Assembly: GCF_001424345.1 (NCBI RefSeq)
Contig: NZ_LMPF01000008.1
Location: forward strand, 17,941 to 81,940
DNA: 64,000 nt
Direction: 5' to 3'
Source of the DNA: Burkholderia sp. Leaf177
GTDB taxonomy: Bacteria > Pseudomonadota > Gammaproteobacteria > Burkholderiales > Burkholderiaceae
Both the position numbers and the translations under genes were made by a program. The notes below the pieces were generated by a model. That model ran no database searches and had not been told where the DNA came from. It was given only the letters and a program-made list of their open reading frames with translations. Shown here piece after piece: positions 51,537 to 60,782 of this stretch. The stretch's first letter is position 1; each line of letters starts with the position of its first letter.

Positions 51537-52268
51537 TCAAGCTGCAGCTTCTTCCAGCAGCGCTTGTTGCATGGCTTCCTCGTCGCCGTAAAGATGCAGC
51601 AACCGGTAGCCGCTTTTATACACCGGCTGCAAGCGGAAATGATTGATAGGTTCGATACTCAGCGCCAGCCTCAAACGTGACACGTGACTGTCGATCGTGC
51701 GGGTGCTTTCGCGGAATTCTCGTCCCCAGACCATCGCGAAAATGTGATCGCGGGACAGCACGCGGCCTATGTTCGAGAAAAACAATAACGCGAGCCGATA
51801 CTGCGTGCCGCTCAACTGAACCGGTTGCCCGCGCACCGTCACGCTCTGCTGGCGAGAGTCGAAGCGATACGGACCAATTTCGGTGATCGCCGCCGCGTTC
51901 GCCGGATAAGCACGCCGCAGCAGCGCCTCGATACGCGCGCCGAATTCCGCGCTGCGCACCGGATGCGTGACGAAGTCGTCGGCGCCGGCGGTCAGCGCGC
52001 GCACGATGTTGCTCTCGCCGCCATCGGCGGAAGCGAACATGACGGGAACGCGCTCGCCAATGCCTGAACGCATGGACTTGAGCAAGTCCAGGCCGGACAA
52101 GCCGGAGGAATGCCAGTCGAGAATCAGCATGTCGACAGTCGAGCGCGACAGCGACTTGGACATCGCGAGGCCGTCGCTAAAAGGAATGCACACGTGGCTC
52201 AGCCGCTCGACTATTTCGTTGACGACATAACGGTGCTGGGGATCTGACTGGAGAATTGCGATACGCAT
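51537..52268 (-). CDS. OmpR/PhoB-family response regulator
   Basis: The 243-residue protein has a receiver with the Asp in MLILDWHSSGLSG, although the acidic pocket is degenerate (AILQSDP rather than a DD pair). The C-terminal winged helix is OmpR type (VQLSGTQYRLALLFFSNIGRVLSRDHIF, TIDSHVSRLR). ATG 52268 is chosen; the open frame to 52586 has no support. No adjacent kinase. The altered receiver could mean phosphorylation-independent control. Confidence 0.85.
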   Translation of the reverse strand: MRIAILQSDPQHRYVVNEIVERLSHVCIPFSDGLAMSKSLSRSTVDMLILDWHSSGLSGLDLLKSMRSGIGERVPVMFASADGGESNIVRALTAGADDFVTHPVRSAEFGARIEALLRRAYPANAAAITEIGPYRFDSRQQSVTVRGQPVQLSGTQYRLALLFFSNIGRVLSRDHIFAMVWGREFRESTRTIDSHVSRLRLALSIEPINHFRLQPVYKSGYRLLHLYGDEEAMQQALLEEAAA

Positions 52269-52624
52269 GATGACAATGCCGGTGACGCTGCGCACGATGC
52301 TTCGGCTTGGTCGATCGAAGGCATCGCAGAAGGTCTCGTGAAACGCTACAAGACCGCTTTGAACGCGCGAATTCTGCAGAGCGTGATCGCCTTGTCCTAT
52401 CGGAAAACTCCTATTTTTCCGCGCGTTATCGTCAAAAATGCTTTCGATGTGTCGCGCAAAGTCACTGCTTGTGCCGACTCGTGCCTGCATTGGGGTAAAA
52501 CGGCATTTCATCCGGTGCTTAATCGGGATGCATGAAAGCAACACGCGAACGACGCAAAATTGCTGCATGCATATTTCACGATCCACGGAAACGTCGCGCT
52601 TACCAGCTCGTTAAGCTGGGTCTC
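52269..52624. other. 356-bp intergenic region
   Basis: Divergent promoter region of the response regulator and the MFS gene. A perfect 7-bp hairpin CGGAAAA / TTTTCCG sits at 52401-52421. No gene recognised. Confidence 0.4.
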
Positions 52625-54034
52625 ATGAACTCGAACCTTCACACCTTGCACGCCGGGCTGAGCACACGTCAGGCGCTGATCGTCATCACGGCCAGCATGG
52701 GTTTCGTGGTGTCCCAACTCGATGTCACCATTGTCAACGTCGCGCTTGCCAGCATGGGGCGCGACCTGCACGCGAGCGTGGCGAGCCTGCAATGGACCGT
52801 TGACGCCTACGCGCTTGCGTTCGCGGCGCTGATGCTCTCGGCAGGCGTGCTGGGCGACCGCTTCGGCGCGCGGCGCTTGTTCGTGGCGGGGCTGGCGCTG
52901 TTCGGACTGGCATCGGCCGCGTGCGGATTCGCCGCCGATGCCGGCCAGCTCATCGCCGCCCGCACGCTACAGGGCGTTGGCGCCGCGGCGATGTTGCCGA
53001 ACTCGCTCGTGCTCGTGAACCAGTCGTGCGGACACGACGACGGCTTGCGGGCGCGCGCCGTCAGCCTCTGGACGGCGGCGGGCGCGGTTTCCATCGCGGC
53101 GGGACCGGTTGCGGGCGGCGTGCTGATCGCGGCGTTCGGCTGGCGCAGCATCTTCTGGGTCAACGTGCCGCTTTGCATTGCCGGAATGGCCGCGACCTAT
53201 GCGTGGATCGCCGATAAAAAGCCCACCCAAAAAGGCCAGGGCGTGGACCTGCCGGGCCAGGTGCTGGCGACCGTTGCGCTCACTTCTTTCGTCGGCGCAA
53301 TGATCGAGCTTCGGCCTCTTGGCATCACGCACCCGGTTGTTATCGGCGGGATGGTGCTGGCGCTCCTGACCGGCGCGGGATTCGTAGCAATCGAGCGGCG
53401 AGCCCACGCGCCCATGCTGCCGCCAGCGCTCTTTCGCGACCGCACGTTCAACTCGGCCATTGCGTTCGGCATCTGCGTGAACCTGACGTATTACGGCATG
53501 GTGTTCGTGCTGAGCCTGTATTTGCAGCGTGTGCTGGGCCTTTCTCCGCTGCACGCAGGGCTGACGTTCCTGCCGCTGACCGGCGGGTTCCTGTTGTCGA
53601 ATCTTGCCGCCGGGCCCGTGGTCGCGCGTTTTGGCTCCCGGCTGCCCATGATCACAGGCGCATTGGTCGATGCCACCGGATTCGCGGCGCTTTGTTTCGT
53701 CGATGCCCGCACGCCTGTCTTCGTATTGCTGCTGCCATTCCTGCTGATCCCGACCGGAATGGGGCTTGCGGTTCCCGCCATGACCACCGCCATGCTCGGC
53801 ACCGTCGAAGCCGCGCGGGCAGGAACCGCGTCGTCGGCGGTGCTCAACACCGCGCGGCAAGCGGCTGGCGCGGTCGGCGTTGCTCTTTTCGGTGCGCTGG
53901 CAAGTCACGCGGCGTCGGCGGAAACCGTGCAGATCGTGACAGGCGTCCGGGTGTCGGCGGCAATCTCGGTGGTGCTGCTGTTGCTGGCTGCATCGATGTC
54001 GTGGCGGGTGGTCGAAAAGAAACGCCAGACGTAG
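52625..54034 (+). CDS. MFS efflux transporter, DHA2 (EmrB/QacA-like) family
   Basis: The 469-residue membrane protein has the DHA family motif C region and the N-terminal motif SQLDVTIVNVALASMG in helix 1. LGDRFGARRLFVAGL forms the loop 2-3 motif A, and about 13-14 hydrophobic segments can be counted. Such proteins export drugs or metabolites by proton antiport. ATG 52625 is chosen by the canonical N-terminus; the frame is open from 52532. Its partner membrane-fusion protein (EmrA type) is not present, so it probably exports to the periplasm. Confidence 0.88.
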   Translation: MNSNLHTLHAGLSTRQALIVITASMGFVVSQLDVTIVNVALASMGRDLHASVASLQWTVDAYALAFAALMLSAGVLGDRFGARRLFVAGLALFGLASAACGFAADAGQLIAARTLQGVGAAAMLPNSLVLVNQSCGHDDGLRARAVSLWTAAGAVSIAAGPVAGGVLIAAFGWRSIFWVNVPLCIAGMAATYAWIADKKPTQKGQGVDLPGQVLATVALTSFVGAMIELRPLGITHPVVIGGMVLALLTGAGFVAIERRAHAPMLPPALFRDRTFNSAIAFGICVNLTYYGMVFVLSLYLQRVLGLSPLHAGLTFLPLTGGFLLSNLAAGPVVARFGSRLPMITGALVDATGFAALCFVDARTPVFVLLLPFLLIPTGMGLAVPAMTTAMLGTVEAARAGTASSAVLNTARQAAGAVGVALFGALASHAASAETVQIVTGVRVSAAISVVLLLLAASMSWRVVEKKRQT

Positions 54035-54120
54035 ATTCCACGGCGGGAATGCGGGTTGCACTAAGAACCATGCACCTTTCGTGCAACGCGCGGTCCGCAG
54101 GCCGCCGGAGATATCGAACC

Positions 54121-54291
54121 ATGTCCACACCGCCCGTAGATCCGACGCAACTGCCAATAGAACCCGATCCCGACGAACTGCTCGATCCGGACGCGCCGCC
54201 CAATCCGGACGATCCCGATCTGCCCGACGGCCCTGATTCCGCAACCCCGCTCGTTCCCGCCGATCCCCATAACGGCTCGCCGCGCCTTTGA
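54121..54291 (+). CDS. Small Pro/Asp-rich acidic protein
   Basis: A 56-residue protein, strongly acidic, with about a third proline and repeated Asp-Pro pairs (EPDPDELLDPD, NPDDPDLPD). GGAG lies 11 nt upstream of ATG 54121. It is followed at once by a strong terminator, which supports a real transcription unit. Likely disordered. Function unknown. Confidence 0.55.
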   Translation: MSTPPVDPTQLPIEPDPDELLDPDAPPNPDDPDLPDGPDSATPLVPADPHNGSPRL

Positions 54292-54312
54292 GATTCGGTT
54301 GGCTCAAAACGC

Positions 54313-54352
54313 AAAAAATGCCCAGACGCGCATGCGCGTCCGGGCATTTTTT
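54313..54352. terminator. Long bidirectional terminator hairpin
   Basis: A 19-position stem (AAAAAATGCCC...GACGCGC / GCGCGTC...GGGCATTTTTT) with one A-C mismatch and an AT loop, flanked by A6 and T6 runs. It separates the small acidic-protein gene from the convergent gene at 54374. Confidence 0.9.
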
Positions 54353-54373
54353 GTGTTGCTCAGAACAAAAAGT

Positions 54374-54646
54374 CTATAGCGTAACAGTCAGCACATCGCC
54401 TGATTTAAGCGCTTTCTCGATCAGGCCGCTTTCCTGCGCGCGGCGCACGGCGTCGGCAACAAACGATTCCGGCGCCTCGACCTCGGCCTTGATCGCGCTG
54501 ATGATCCCGGAAGCCTCGACGATCACCAGCGATTTCGCCGAATCCGCACGGCTGATGATCACGCGCTGCGGGCTGCCGCCGTCCGCGATGCTGGCGCAAA
54601 ATTGCATCGGCTGGCCGTCGATGGTTTGCTCGAAGGTTTGAATCAT
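54374..54646 (-). CDS. Small conserved-type protein of unknown function
   Basis: A 90-residue cytoplasmic protein, starting MIQTFEQTIDGQPMQF and ending in LKSGDVLTVTL. The pattern of short beta strands and one central amphipathic helix (PESFVADAVRRAQESGLIEKAL) suggests a compact alpha/beta domain. No signal peptide. I do not recognise a named family. It sits alone behind a bidirectional terminator. Confidence 0.6.
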   Translation of the reverse strand: MIQTFEQTIDGQPMQFCASIADGGSPQRVIISRADSAKSLVIVEASGIISAIKAEVEAPESFVADAVRRAQESGLIEKALKSGDVLTVTL

Positions 54647-54773
54647 ATTGAAGGTTCGCCTCTGGTAGATGAACGGTAAGTCCTTGAAAGGGACGCATCA
54701 TTTATGCCAACTCCCCGACGCGCGTCTTCCTGATTATTGAGCGTCGAGCAGCCCAGAGGTTCAAAAGCGCTTT

Positions 54774-55427
54774 CTAGAAACGATACGTCACGCCGAGCTG
54801 CACGACCGGATACCAGCGATATTTTTCCACGCGATTAGTAATGTTCTGCTTTTCCTGGTCGATGTTCGCCTGCGTGGTGAGCAAGCTGTACACCTCCGGC
54901 ACGAAATACGACACGTGCGGACGCCCATACGCCACGCCGAGATCGAACATGAAACCAAATCCCTTCGATACCGGCTTGTGCCCATATCCCACGCCCAGAT
55001 ACGGCATCACGCTTGGCAGGCGAACCGTAGCCGAAGGCGCGCCGGCAATGGCGGGAACGGAAGCGTCGCCAATCTTGAAATTGCCCTGGGAATCGGGAAC
55101 AGCGTGCGCCTTCAATTCGTCGCCGTTGATCAGCGCACCGCCCGTTACACGGAAGCCGCTGTTCGCGAACGGAAACAGATCGAGGTAAAGACCGCCTTGA
55201 ATGAGGCTCAGATGACCGTCGTATTTGGCGCCATCGACGTTGAACGAATGGGAAAATCCAAAGCCTTCCACCTCGGCATGCACGCCTGCCCACGTGTTGA
55301 GCGAATACGCCGCGCCAACACCTCCGCCCAACGTCCCGCCTTGAACATAGACCTCTTGCGCCTGGGTCGTTTGCGTTGCCAGCATGGCGATCATGGCGGC
55401 CGCCGCCGCGTTCAGAACTGTCTTCAC
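54774..55427 (-). CDS. Predicted outer-membrane beta-barrel protein
   Basis: The 217-residue exported protein has a GTG start at 55427 with GGAGAAGG 5 nt upstream and a signal peptide (MKTVLNAAAAAMIAM..., cleavage near TQAQE). The mature part alternates hydrophobic and polar residues with Gly-rich turns (GTLGGGVGAAYSL, MPYLGVGYGH) and ends in an aromatic residue (LGVTYRF), the barrel-assembly signature. The size fits an eight-strand barrel. Ligand or role unknown. Confidence 0.7.
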   Translation of the reverse strand: MKTVLNAAAAAMIAMLATQTTQAQEVYVQGGTLGGGVGAAYSLNTWAGVHAEVEGFGFSHSFNVDGAKYDGHLSLIQGGLYLDLFPFANSGFRVTGGALINGDELKAHAVPDSQGNFKIGDASVPAIAGAPSATVRLPSVMPYLGVGYGHKPVSKGFGFMFDLGVAYGRPHVSYFVPEVYSLLTTQANIDQEKQNITNRVEKYRWYPVVQLGVTYRF

Positions 55428-55644
55428 TGCACCTTCTCCGTAGTAGCCGGGCTCCTTCCCGTGGCGAGACTGTACGGTTTCGGTAAACGATTCAATGGAA
55501 CGAACAGTGACCGCTTTTGGCGTCAATTCAACATCGTCGCGATGTCCACGAATTGTCTGCGCGCAGTGCAAAAAATACGTGTTCTCCGAAGTAAATTTTG
55601 CTGGCACGTTTAATTCGGCAAGAAAAGATTCCTCGCGTCTGCCC

Positions 55645-55671
55645 TAAATGAAAGGGCCTGCTTGCCGTTAA
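55645..55671 (+). promoter_or_regulatory. Sigma-28 (FliA) promoter of motAB
   Basis: TAAA-N15-GCCGTTAA, one mismatch from the flagellar consensus TAAA-N15-GCCGATAA, ending 52 bp before the motA start. Its -10 box is the same as that of the chemoreceptor promoter at 28359-28366. Confidence 0.85.
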
Positions 55672-55723
55672 GTTCTATGACAGCTTCATTCAAACCGAAG
55701 CACAAAAATCACGCGGAGAGAGC

Positions 55724-56593
55724 ATGTTTGTCGTTATCGGATGGGTGTTGGTCATCGGATCGGTGATCGGAAGTTTCATGGGTGTTGGCGGGCATCTCGC
55801 GGCGCTGGTGCAGCCCTTCGAATTGCTTTGCATCTTTGGCGCCGCTATCGGCGCATTCGTCGTATCGAATCCGCCCGCGACGCTCAAGAAAACGCTCAAG
55901 AGCATTCCGGCTGCGTTCAAGGGCGGCGGTTATTCGAAAGAGAAATACGTGCAGCTGATTGCGCTTCTCTACGAGCTGCTTCAAAAGGCGCGCAAGGAAG
56001 GCATGATGGCGCTCGAAGCCGATGTCGAAGCGCCCGAGAAAAGCCCGACGTTCATGAAGTACGAACATGTGCTCAACGATCACCATCTGCTGGAATTCAT
56101 CGTCGATTATTTGCGCATGATGTCGAGCGGAAACGTCAACGCGCTCGAAATGCAGGACCTGATGGATGAAGAGCTCGAGACGCATCACGCGGAGGCATCG
56201 GTTGCGTCCGGTGCGATCCAGAAAATGGCCGACGGCCTGCCGGCATTCGGGATTGTCGCGGCCGTGATGGGCGTGGTTCACACCATGGGCTCCGTTGGCG
56301 CAGCGCCCGCTGTTCTGGGTGAAATGATTGCCGGCGCGCTCGTTGGCACCTTCCTCGGCATTCTGCTGGCGTACGGCTTCTTCGGACCGCTCGCCGATCT
56401 GCTCGCCGCGAAGGGGCACGCGGAATCCAAGCCGTTCCAATGCGTGAAGTCGGTATTGCTTGCATCGATGAACGGCTATGCGCCGGCCATTGCCGTCGAG
56501 TTCGGCCGCAAGGTGCTGCTCACCGCCGATCGCCCGAGCTTCAAGGAACTCGACGAAGCCGTGCGCGCCACCAAATCGCCGAAGTCGGCTTGA
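55724..56593 (+). CDS. motA: Flagellar motor stator protein MotA
   Basis: The 289-residue stator has four membrane helices: two near the N-terminus (VIGWVLVIGSVIGSFMGVGG, IFGAAIGAFVVSN) and two after residue 170 (GIVAAVMGVVHTMG, GTFLGILLAYGFFGPLADLL). A large cytoplasmic loop between them carries charged residues that contact FliG. The conserved prolines lie near helices 3-4. It pairs with MotB, 36 bp downstream, as a proton-driven stator. Other flagellar or chemotaxis genes are not adjacent. Confidence 0.93.
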   Translation: MFVVIGWVLVIGSVIGSFMGVGGHLAALVQPFELLCIFGAAIGAFVVSNPPATLKKTLKSIPAAFKGGGYSKEKYVQLIALLYELLQKARKEGMMALEADVEAPEKSPTFMKYEHVLNDHHLLEFIVDYLRMMSSGNVNALEMQDLMDEELETHHAEASVASGAIQKMADGLPAFGIVAAVMGVVHTMGSVGAAPAVLGEMIAGALVGTFLGILLAYGFFGPLADLLAAKGHAESKPFQCVKSVLLASMNGYAPAIAVEFGRKVLLTADRPSFKELDEAVRATKSPKSA

Positions 56594-56629
56594 TGAGCCG
56601 CGTGCACATCGAAACCACGGGTAACGATC

Positions 56630-57631
56630 ATGGCTGAAAAACCATCCCGCGATCCGCTGCAGTCGGTGCTCGCACCGACCATCGTGGTGCGCCGGAAGAA
56701 GAAGGCCGCGCACGGCGGCCACCACGGCGGCGCGTGGAAGATTGCCTACGCCGACTTCGTCACGGCCATGATGGCGTTCTTCCTCTTGATGTGGCTGCTC
56801 GGATCGACATCGAAATACGACAAGCAAGGCATTGAAGATTATTTCAACGCGCCGCTCTCCACCCTGTTCGGCGGCAAGGACGGCAGCGGCGCCGCGCGCT
56901 CGAGCATCATCAACGGCGGCGGACGCGATCTTTCGAGTTCACGCCCCGGCGAAGCGACCAAAAGCCAGACCGAGCCGATGCCCAAGAGCACGGCGCGCAT
57001 TGCTGCGGAAGACGACGCGCGCCGCCTCAAGCAACTGAAAGAGAAGCTCACGGCGCTGATTGAAAACACGCCGGCGCTGCGTGCGTTCAAGGACCAGATT
57101 CGTATCGATATCACGAGCGAGGGTTTGCGTATCGAGATTGTCGATTCGCTCAAGCGGCCGATGTTCGCATCGGGCAGCTCGAAGCTCGAGAGCTACGTAG
57201 GCGTGATCCTTTCGCAGATCGGCGCGTCCATGAACGACGTGGACAATCGCGTTTCGATAGCAGGCCATACCGACGCCGTACCCTATTCCGGCGGCCAGGC
57301 TGGCTATTCGAACTGGGAGTTGTCCAGCGAACGCGCGAATGCTGCGCGCCGTTCGTTGATTGCTGGAGGCATGAGCGAAGGCAAGATCTTGCAGGTGCGC
57401 GGCCTCGCTGACGTATTGCCGCTGAACAAAGCCGTCGCCGACGAACCCACGAATCGCCGCATCAGCATTCTCGTGCTGAACAAGGCCGCGGAGCAGGCGT
57501 TCTTCGCCGATGGAGGCCGTACGTCCGTGGACGATACCCAGCCGGCGAGCGCCGTCATTCCCGCGAAGGTCGCGCAGCAACTCAAGCCGCGGCCGCTTCC
57601 CGCCGTTATCGAAGTCTCTTCAAAGAACTGA
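56630..57631 (+). CDS. motB: Flagellar motor stator protein MotB
   Basis: The 333-residue protein has a basic N-terminus (VVRRKKKAAHGGHHGGAWK) and one membrane helix with the proton-carrying Asp in YADFVTAMMAFFLLMWLLG. A linker with the plug region follows, and a C-terminal OmpA-like peptidoglycan-binding domain (about 180-290; SIAGHTDAVPYSG, NWELSSERANAARRSL, RGLADVLPL). It anchors MotA to the cell wall. Confidence 0.93.
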   Translation: MAEKPSRDPLQSVLAPTIVVRRKKKAAHGGHHGGAWKIAYADFVTAMMAFFLLMWLLGSTSKYDKQGIEDYFNAPLSTLFGGKDGSGAARSSIINGGGRDLSSSRPGEATKSQTEPMPKSTARIAAEDDARRLKQLKEKLTALIENTPALRAFKDQIRIDITSEGLRIEIVDSLKRPMFASGSSKLESYVGVILSQIGASMNDVDNRVSIAGHTDAVPYSGGQAGYSNWELSSERANAARRSLIAGGMSEGKILQVRGLADVLPLNKAVADEPTNRRISILVLNKAAEQAFFADGGRTSVDDTQPASAVIPAKVAQQLKPRPLPAVIEVSSKN

Positions 57632-57885
57632 CAGACCGCAGTGCGCCGCGACGATGTATCTAATCGTCCGCGGCCTGCCTCACGCGCTGCCAGACTCGTC
57701 CCCTCCCTTAGCACACGCGCAACTTTTGTAGCGTAGCCGTCGTTTCAATACAACTGTCATAGACCTTACATACGCCTCCCGTAAAGTCCGCCCGTCGCAA
57801 GTCAGCGGGCCGCAAGAGCCCGGCGTATCAAAGCACTTGTTGTACGAGACCACTCACGCTACCACCCACGCTCAGGGAGAATGTT

Positions 57886-59061
57886 TTGAACCGTAAATCA
57901 CTGCTCGCCATCGCCGCACTCGCTGCGTTTGCCGCATCGGCCGCGCCCGCTCAAGCTCAAAGCAGCGTCACGCTGTACGGTTTGATCGATGCAGGTATCA
58001 GCTACGCGAACCACAGCTCCGCCGGCACTGGCAGCTCGAAGATTTTCAAATACGACGACGGTGTATCGCAAGGCAGCCGTTGGGGCCTGCGCGGCGCTGA
58101 AGATCTGGGCGGCGGACTGAAGGCAATCTTCACGTTGGAAAACGGCTTTAACAGCGGCAACGGCACGCTCGGCCAAGGCGGCGCGGAATTCGGCCGTCAG
58201 GCTTACGTGGGTATCTCGAAGGCGGACGTTGGCTCGGTGACCCTCGGCCGTCAATACTCGTTCTCGACCGATTACCTCGGCGGCGCGTACTCCATCGGCG
58301 GCCAGACGGTCGCGGGCAACTACGCTTATCACATCAACGACGTGGACCAGCTGACGTCGAGCCGTCTCAACAACTCGATCAAGTTCAGCAGCGCAAACTT
58401 CTACGGCGTGACGTTCGGCGGCATGTACGCCTTCTCGAACCAGGCTGGCGCATTCTCGGGTTCGCCCACGACCACGACCGCTGGTGTGACCACGCAAGGT
58501 TCATCGCGTGCATACAGCTTCGGCCTGAACTACGCCAATGGCCCGTTCAGCGTTGGCGCGGCTTATACGGACATCCACTTCCCGGCATCGGCTACGCCGG
58601 CGTTCAGCACGAGCATTGCGAACGTGGCGACGGGCGGCTCGAAGGACCTGCGCACGTTCGGCATTGGCGCGAACTACAAGATCGCCGCCGCAACGCTGTT
58701 CGCGTTGTGGACCAACACGCGCTTCGAGGCAATCAGCGGTGCGACGTCGAAGTTCAACACGTATGAAGCGGGCGCCAAGTATGCGTTCACGCCGGCTGCG
58801 ACGGGAAGCCTCGGCTACACGTACATGAAGCTGACGGACGCCGCGCAAGGCAAGTGGCAACAAGTCGATGCAAGCGTGGACTATGCGCTTTCCAAGCGTA
58901 CCGATGTCTACGTGCTGGGCATTTATCAACACGCATCGGGATCGAACAACGGTGTCGATGTGCAGGCGCAGATTGGTTCGAGCACCAGCTACTTCGGCAC
59001 GTCGGGCCGCGGTGCGAACGACCAGATCGCGGCACGCGTGGGTATTCGCCACAAGTTCTAA
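57886..59061 (+). CDS. Outer-membrane porin (Burkholderia type), paralogue of the porin at 45149
   Basis: The 391-residue porin has a TTG start at 57886 with GGGAGA 5 nt upstream. The signal peptide is MNRKSLLAIAALAAFAASAA..., cleaved before QSSVTLYGLIDAG. The core (FGRQAYVGISKADVGSVTLGRQYSFSTDYLGG) and terminal IRHKF match the paralogue almost residue for residue; differences cluster in the predicted loops. No ModE-like site was found upstream, so the two copies are probably controlled differently. Confidence 0.92.
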   Translation: MNRKSLLAIAALAAFAASAAPAQAQSSVTLYGLIDAGISYANHSSAGTGSSKIFKYDDGVSQGSRWGLRGAEDLGGGLKAIFTLENGFNSGNGTLGQGGAEFGRQAYVGISKADVGSVTLGRQYSFSTDYLGGAYSIGGQTVAGNYAYHINDVDQLTSSRLNNSIKFSSANFYGVTFGGMYAFSNQAGAFSGSPTTTTAGVTTQGSSRAYSFGLNYANGPFSVGAAYTDIHFPASATPAFSTSIANVATGGSKDLRTFGIGANYKIAAATLFALWTNTRFEAISGATSKFNTYEAGAKYAFTPAATGSLGYTYMKLTDAAQGKWQQVDASVDYALSKRTDVYVLGIYQHASGSNNGVDVQAQIGSSTSYFGTSGRGANDQIAARVGIRHKF

Positions 59062-59080
59062 GCATGAGCTGACGTAATAG

Positions 59081-59110
59081 AACGGGGCCGCTGTTTCAAG
59101 CGGCCCCGTT
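59081..59110. terminator. Terminator between the porin and aspartate decarboxylase genes
   Basis: AACGGGGCCGCT / AGCGGCCCCGTT, a perfect 12-bp stem with loop GTTTCA, followed by TCATTTT. It sits between two convergent genes. Confidence 0.88.
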
Positions 59111-59126
59111 TCATTTTGATGCCGCG

Positions 59127-60782
59127 TTACAGCACCTTTTTGCTGTCCAGCGACTTGCCGGTTTCCGCGTTATAGCGGTCTACATATTCACTCATCAGCT
59201 TGCGTAATGCGCGGCCGATCTGCTTGTAGTCGCTCTCGTTCAGATTGGCGAGCGAGACGCGGCCGGACGGATGCTGCGTGCCAAAACCGCGTCCCGGCAA
59301 CAGCACCACGCGCGCCTCCTTCGCCAGGCGGAACAGCAACTCCGAAGGCTCGGTGTGCTTGAAGAGCCACTGCACGAACTCCGGACCGTATGCCCGGTTG
59401 CCGAGAAACTCCAGGTCGAGGATGGTGTAGTAATCGACCTGGTTCACATCGGTGTCGTCGAAACTGATTCCGATCTCACGATACAACGCCTCTTTACGCC
59501 CGCGTATCAGGCGCTTCAGGGCGTTCTTGTAAGCCTCGGGCGTGTCCATGAGCGAGAAGAGCGAGAACAGCACCATCTGCACCTGTTGCGGCGTGGAAAG
59601 ACCGGCCGTGTGATTCAGCGCAACGGTCCGGCTGTCCGCCACCAGCCGGTCGATGAACTTGAGGTTCTCCGGCTCGGTGGTGATGGACTCATAACGCTCG
59701 TGCAGTTCGGCGCGTTGTTCCTTGGGGAGCTTGCGGATCAGTTCATCGATCACGTTGTCCTGGTGCGTCGCGATCGTGCCGAGCCGCCAGCCCGTGGCGC
59801 CAAAATACTTCGAGTACGAGTAGACGAGGATGGTGTTCCTCGGACACAACGCGAACAGCGACACGAAGTCATCGGCAAACGTGCCGTACACGTCGTCCGT
59901 GAGAAGAATCAAGTCTGGCCGTTCCTTCACGATATCCGCGATGTATTCCAGGCTTTCGGTATCGATCTTGACCGACGGCGGATTGCTCGGGTTGACGAGG
60001 AAAAACGCCTTGACCTTCGGATCGCGCAGCTTGTCGAGTTCTTCCTTCGAGTATTGCCAGCCGCGCTCCACGTCGGCATTGAGATTCACGACATTCAACT
60101 GATAGTCGTTAAGCGTCGGAATTTCGATGTAAGGCGTGAAAATCGGCGAACCTAGCGCGATGGTATCGCCCGGCTTGATCAAGTGATTTTCACGCAAGGT
60201 ATTGAAGATATACGTCATTGCCGCAGTGCCGCCTTCGGTCGCGAATATATCGAAATCGCCAATGAACGGATGCTTGCCGATCATCTCCTTCTTCAGATAT
60301 TGCGCGACGATCACTTCAGACAATTTCAGCATGCGATCGGGCACCGGATAGTTCGATGCCAGAATTCCCTCGCACATTTCGTAGAGAAACTCGCCGCCGT
60401 TCAAGCCGAGTTGGTCGCGCACATAAGAAAGCGCGCCGCGCAAGAAGTCGATACCCGCGACGCCCTTGTTGTCGCGCGCGAATATCTCGAATCGTTCTTC
60501 GAGGCCTTCGTGTTTGGGAAAGCCGCCGAGCCCTTCCGGCATATGAGCGAATGAGCGCTCGGACTCGCGCATGGCGAAAAGGCCCAATTGCCAGAAACCG
60601 TGACGCGGGATGGTGGCGAGGAAATTGGGATTGCCGCGGCCTGCATTGAGCATGGCGACGTTCGCGGGCCGGTCGACGGCGCCACCGCCTGCGGCCTTGA
60701 TCAACTCGTCCTTCAATTCAAACGGACTGAGCGCTGCAATCTTGGACTGATCTTGCGAAGCCGCTTTCTTGGACTTGGACAT
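59127..60782 (-). CDS. aspD: Aspartate 4-decarboxylase (bifunctional aspartate aminotransferase)
   Basis: The 551-residue fold-type I PLP enzyme is far longer than usual aminotransferases, as AsD enzymes are. The PLP Lys lies in VYSYSKYFGATGWRLG near residue 315. Other landmarks are NAGRGNPNFLATIPRHGF near 47, FFLVNPSNPPSVKI and a C-terminal LPGRGFGTQHPSGRVSLANL. It converts aspartate to alanine and CO2. The aspartate:alanine antiporter gene (aspT), common beside it, is absent here. Confidence 0.92.
   Translation of the reverse strand: MSKSKKAASQDQSKIAALSPFELKDELIKAAGGGAVDRPANVAMLNAGRGNPNFLATIPRHGFWQLGLFAMRESERSFAHMPEGLGGFPKHEGLEERFEIFARDNKGVAGIDFLRGALSYVRDQLGLNGGEFLYEMCEGILASNYPVPDRMLKLSEVIVAQYLKKEMIGKHPFIGDFDIFATEGGTAAMTYIFNTLRENHLIKPGDTIALGSPIFTPYIEIPTLNDYQLNVVNLNADVERGWQYSKEELDKLRDPKVKAFFLVNPSNPPSVKIDTESLEYIADIVKERPDLILLTDDVYGTFADDFVSLFALCPRNTILVYSYSKYFGATGWRLGTIATHQDNVIDELIRKLPKEQRAELHERYESITTEPENLKFIDRLVADSRTVALNHTAGLSTPQQVQMVLFSLFSLMDTPEAYKNALKRLIRGRKEALYREIGISFDDTDVNQVDYYTILDLEFLGNRAYGPEFVQWLFKHTEPSELLFRLAKEARVVLLPGRGFGTQHPSGRVSLANLNESDYKQIGRALRKLMSEYVDRYNAETGKSLDSKKVL

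Noticed and set aside
57632..57885. A ModE-like site upstream of the second porin
   Set aside because: No 8-N8-8 repeat with TATAT/ATATT arms was found in this gap.
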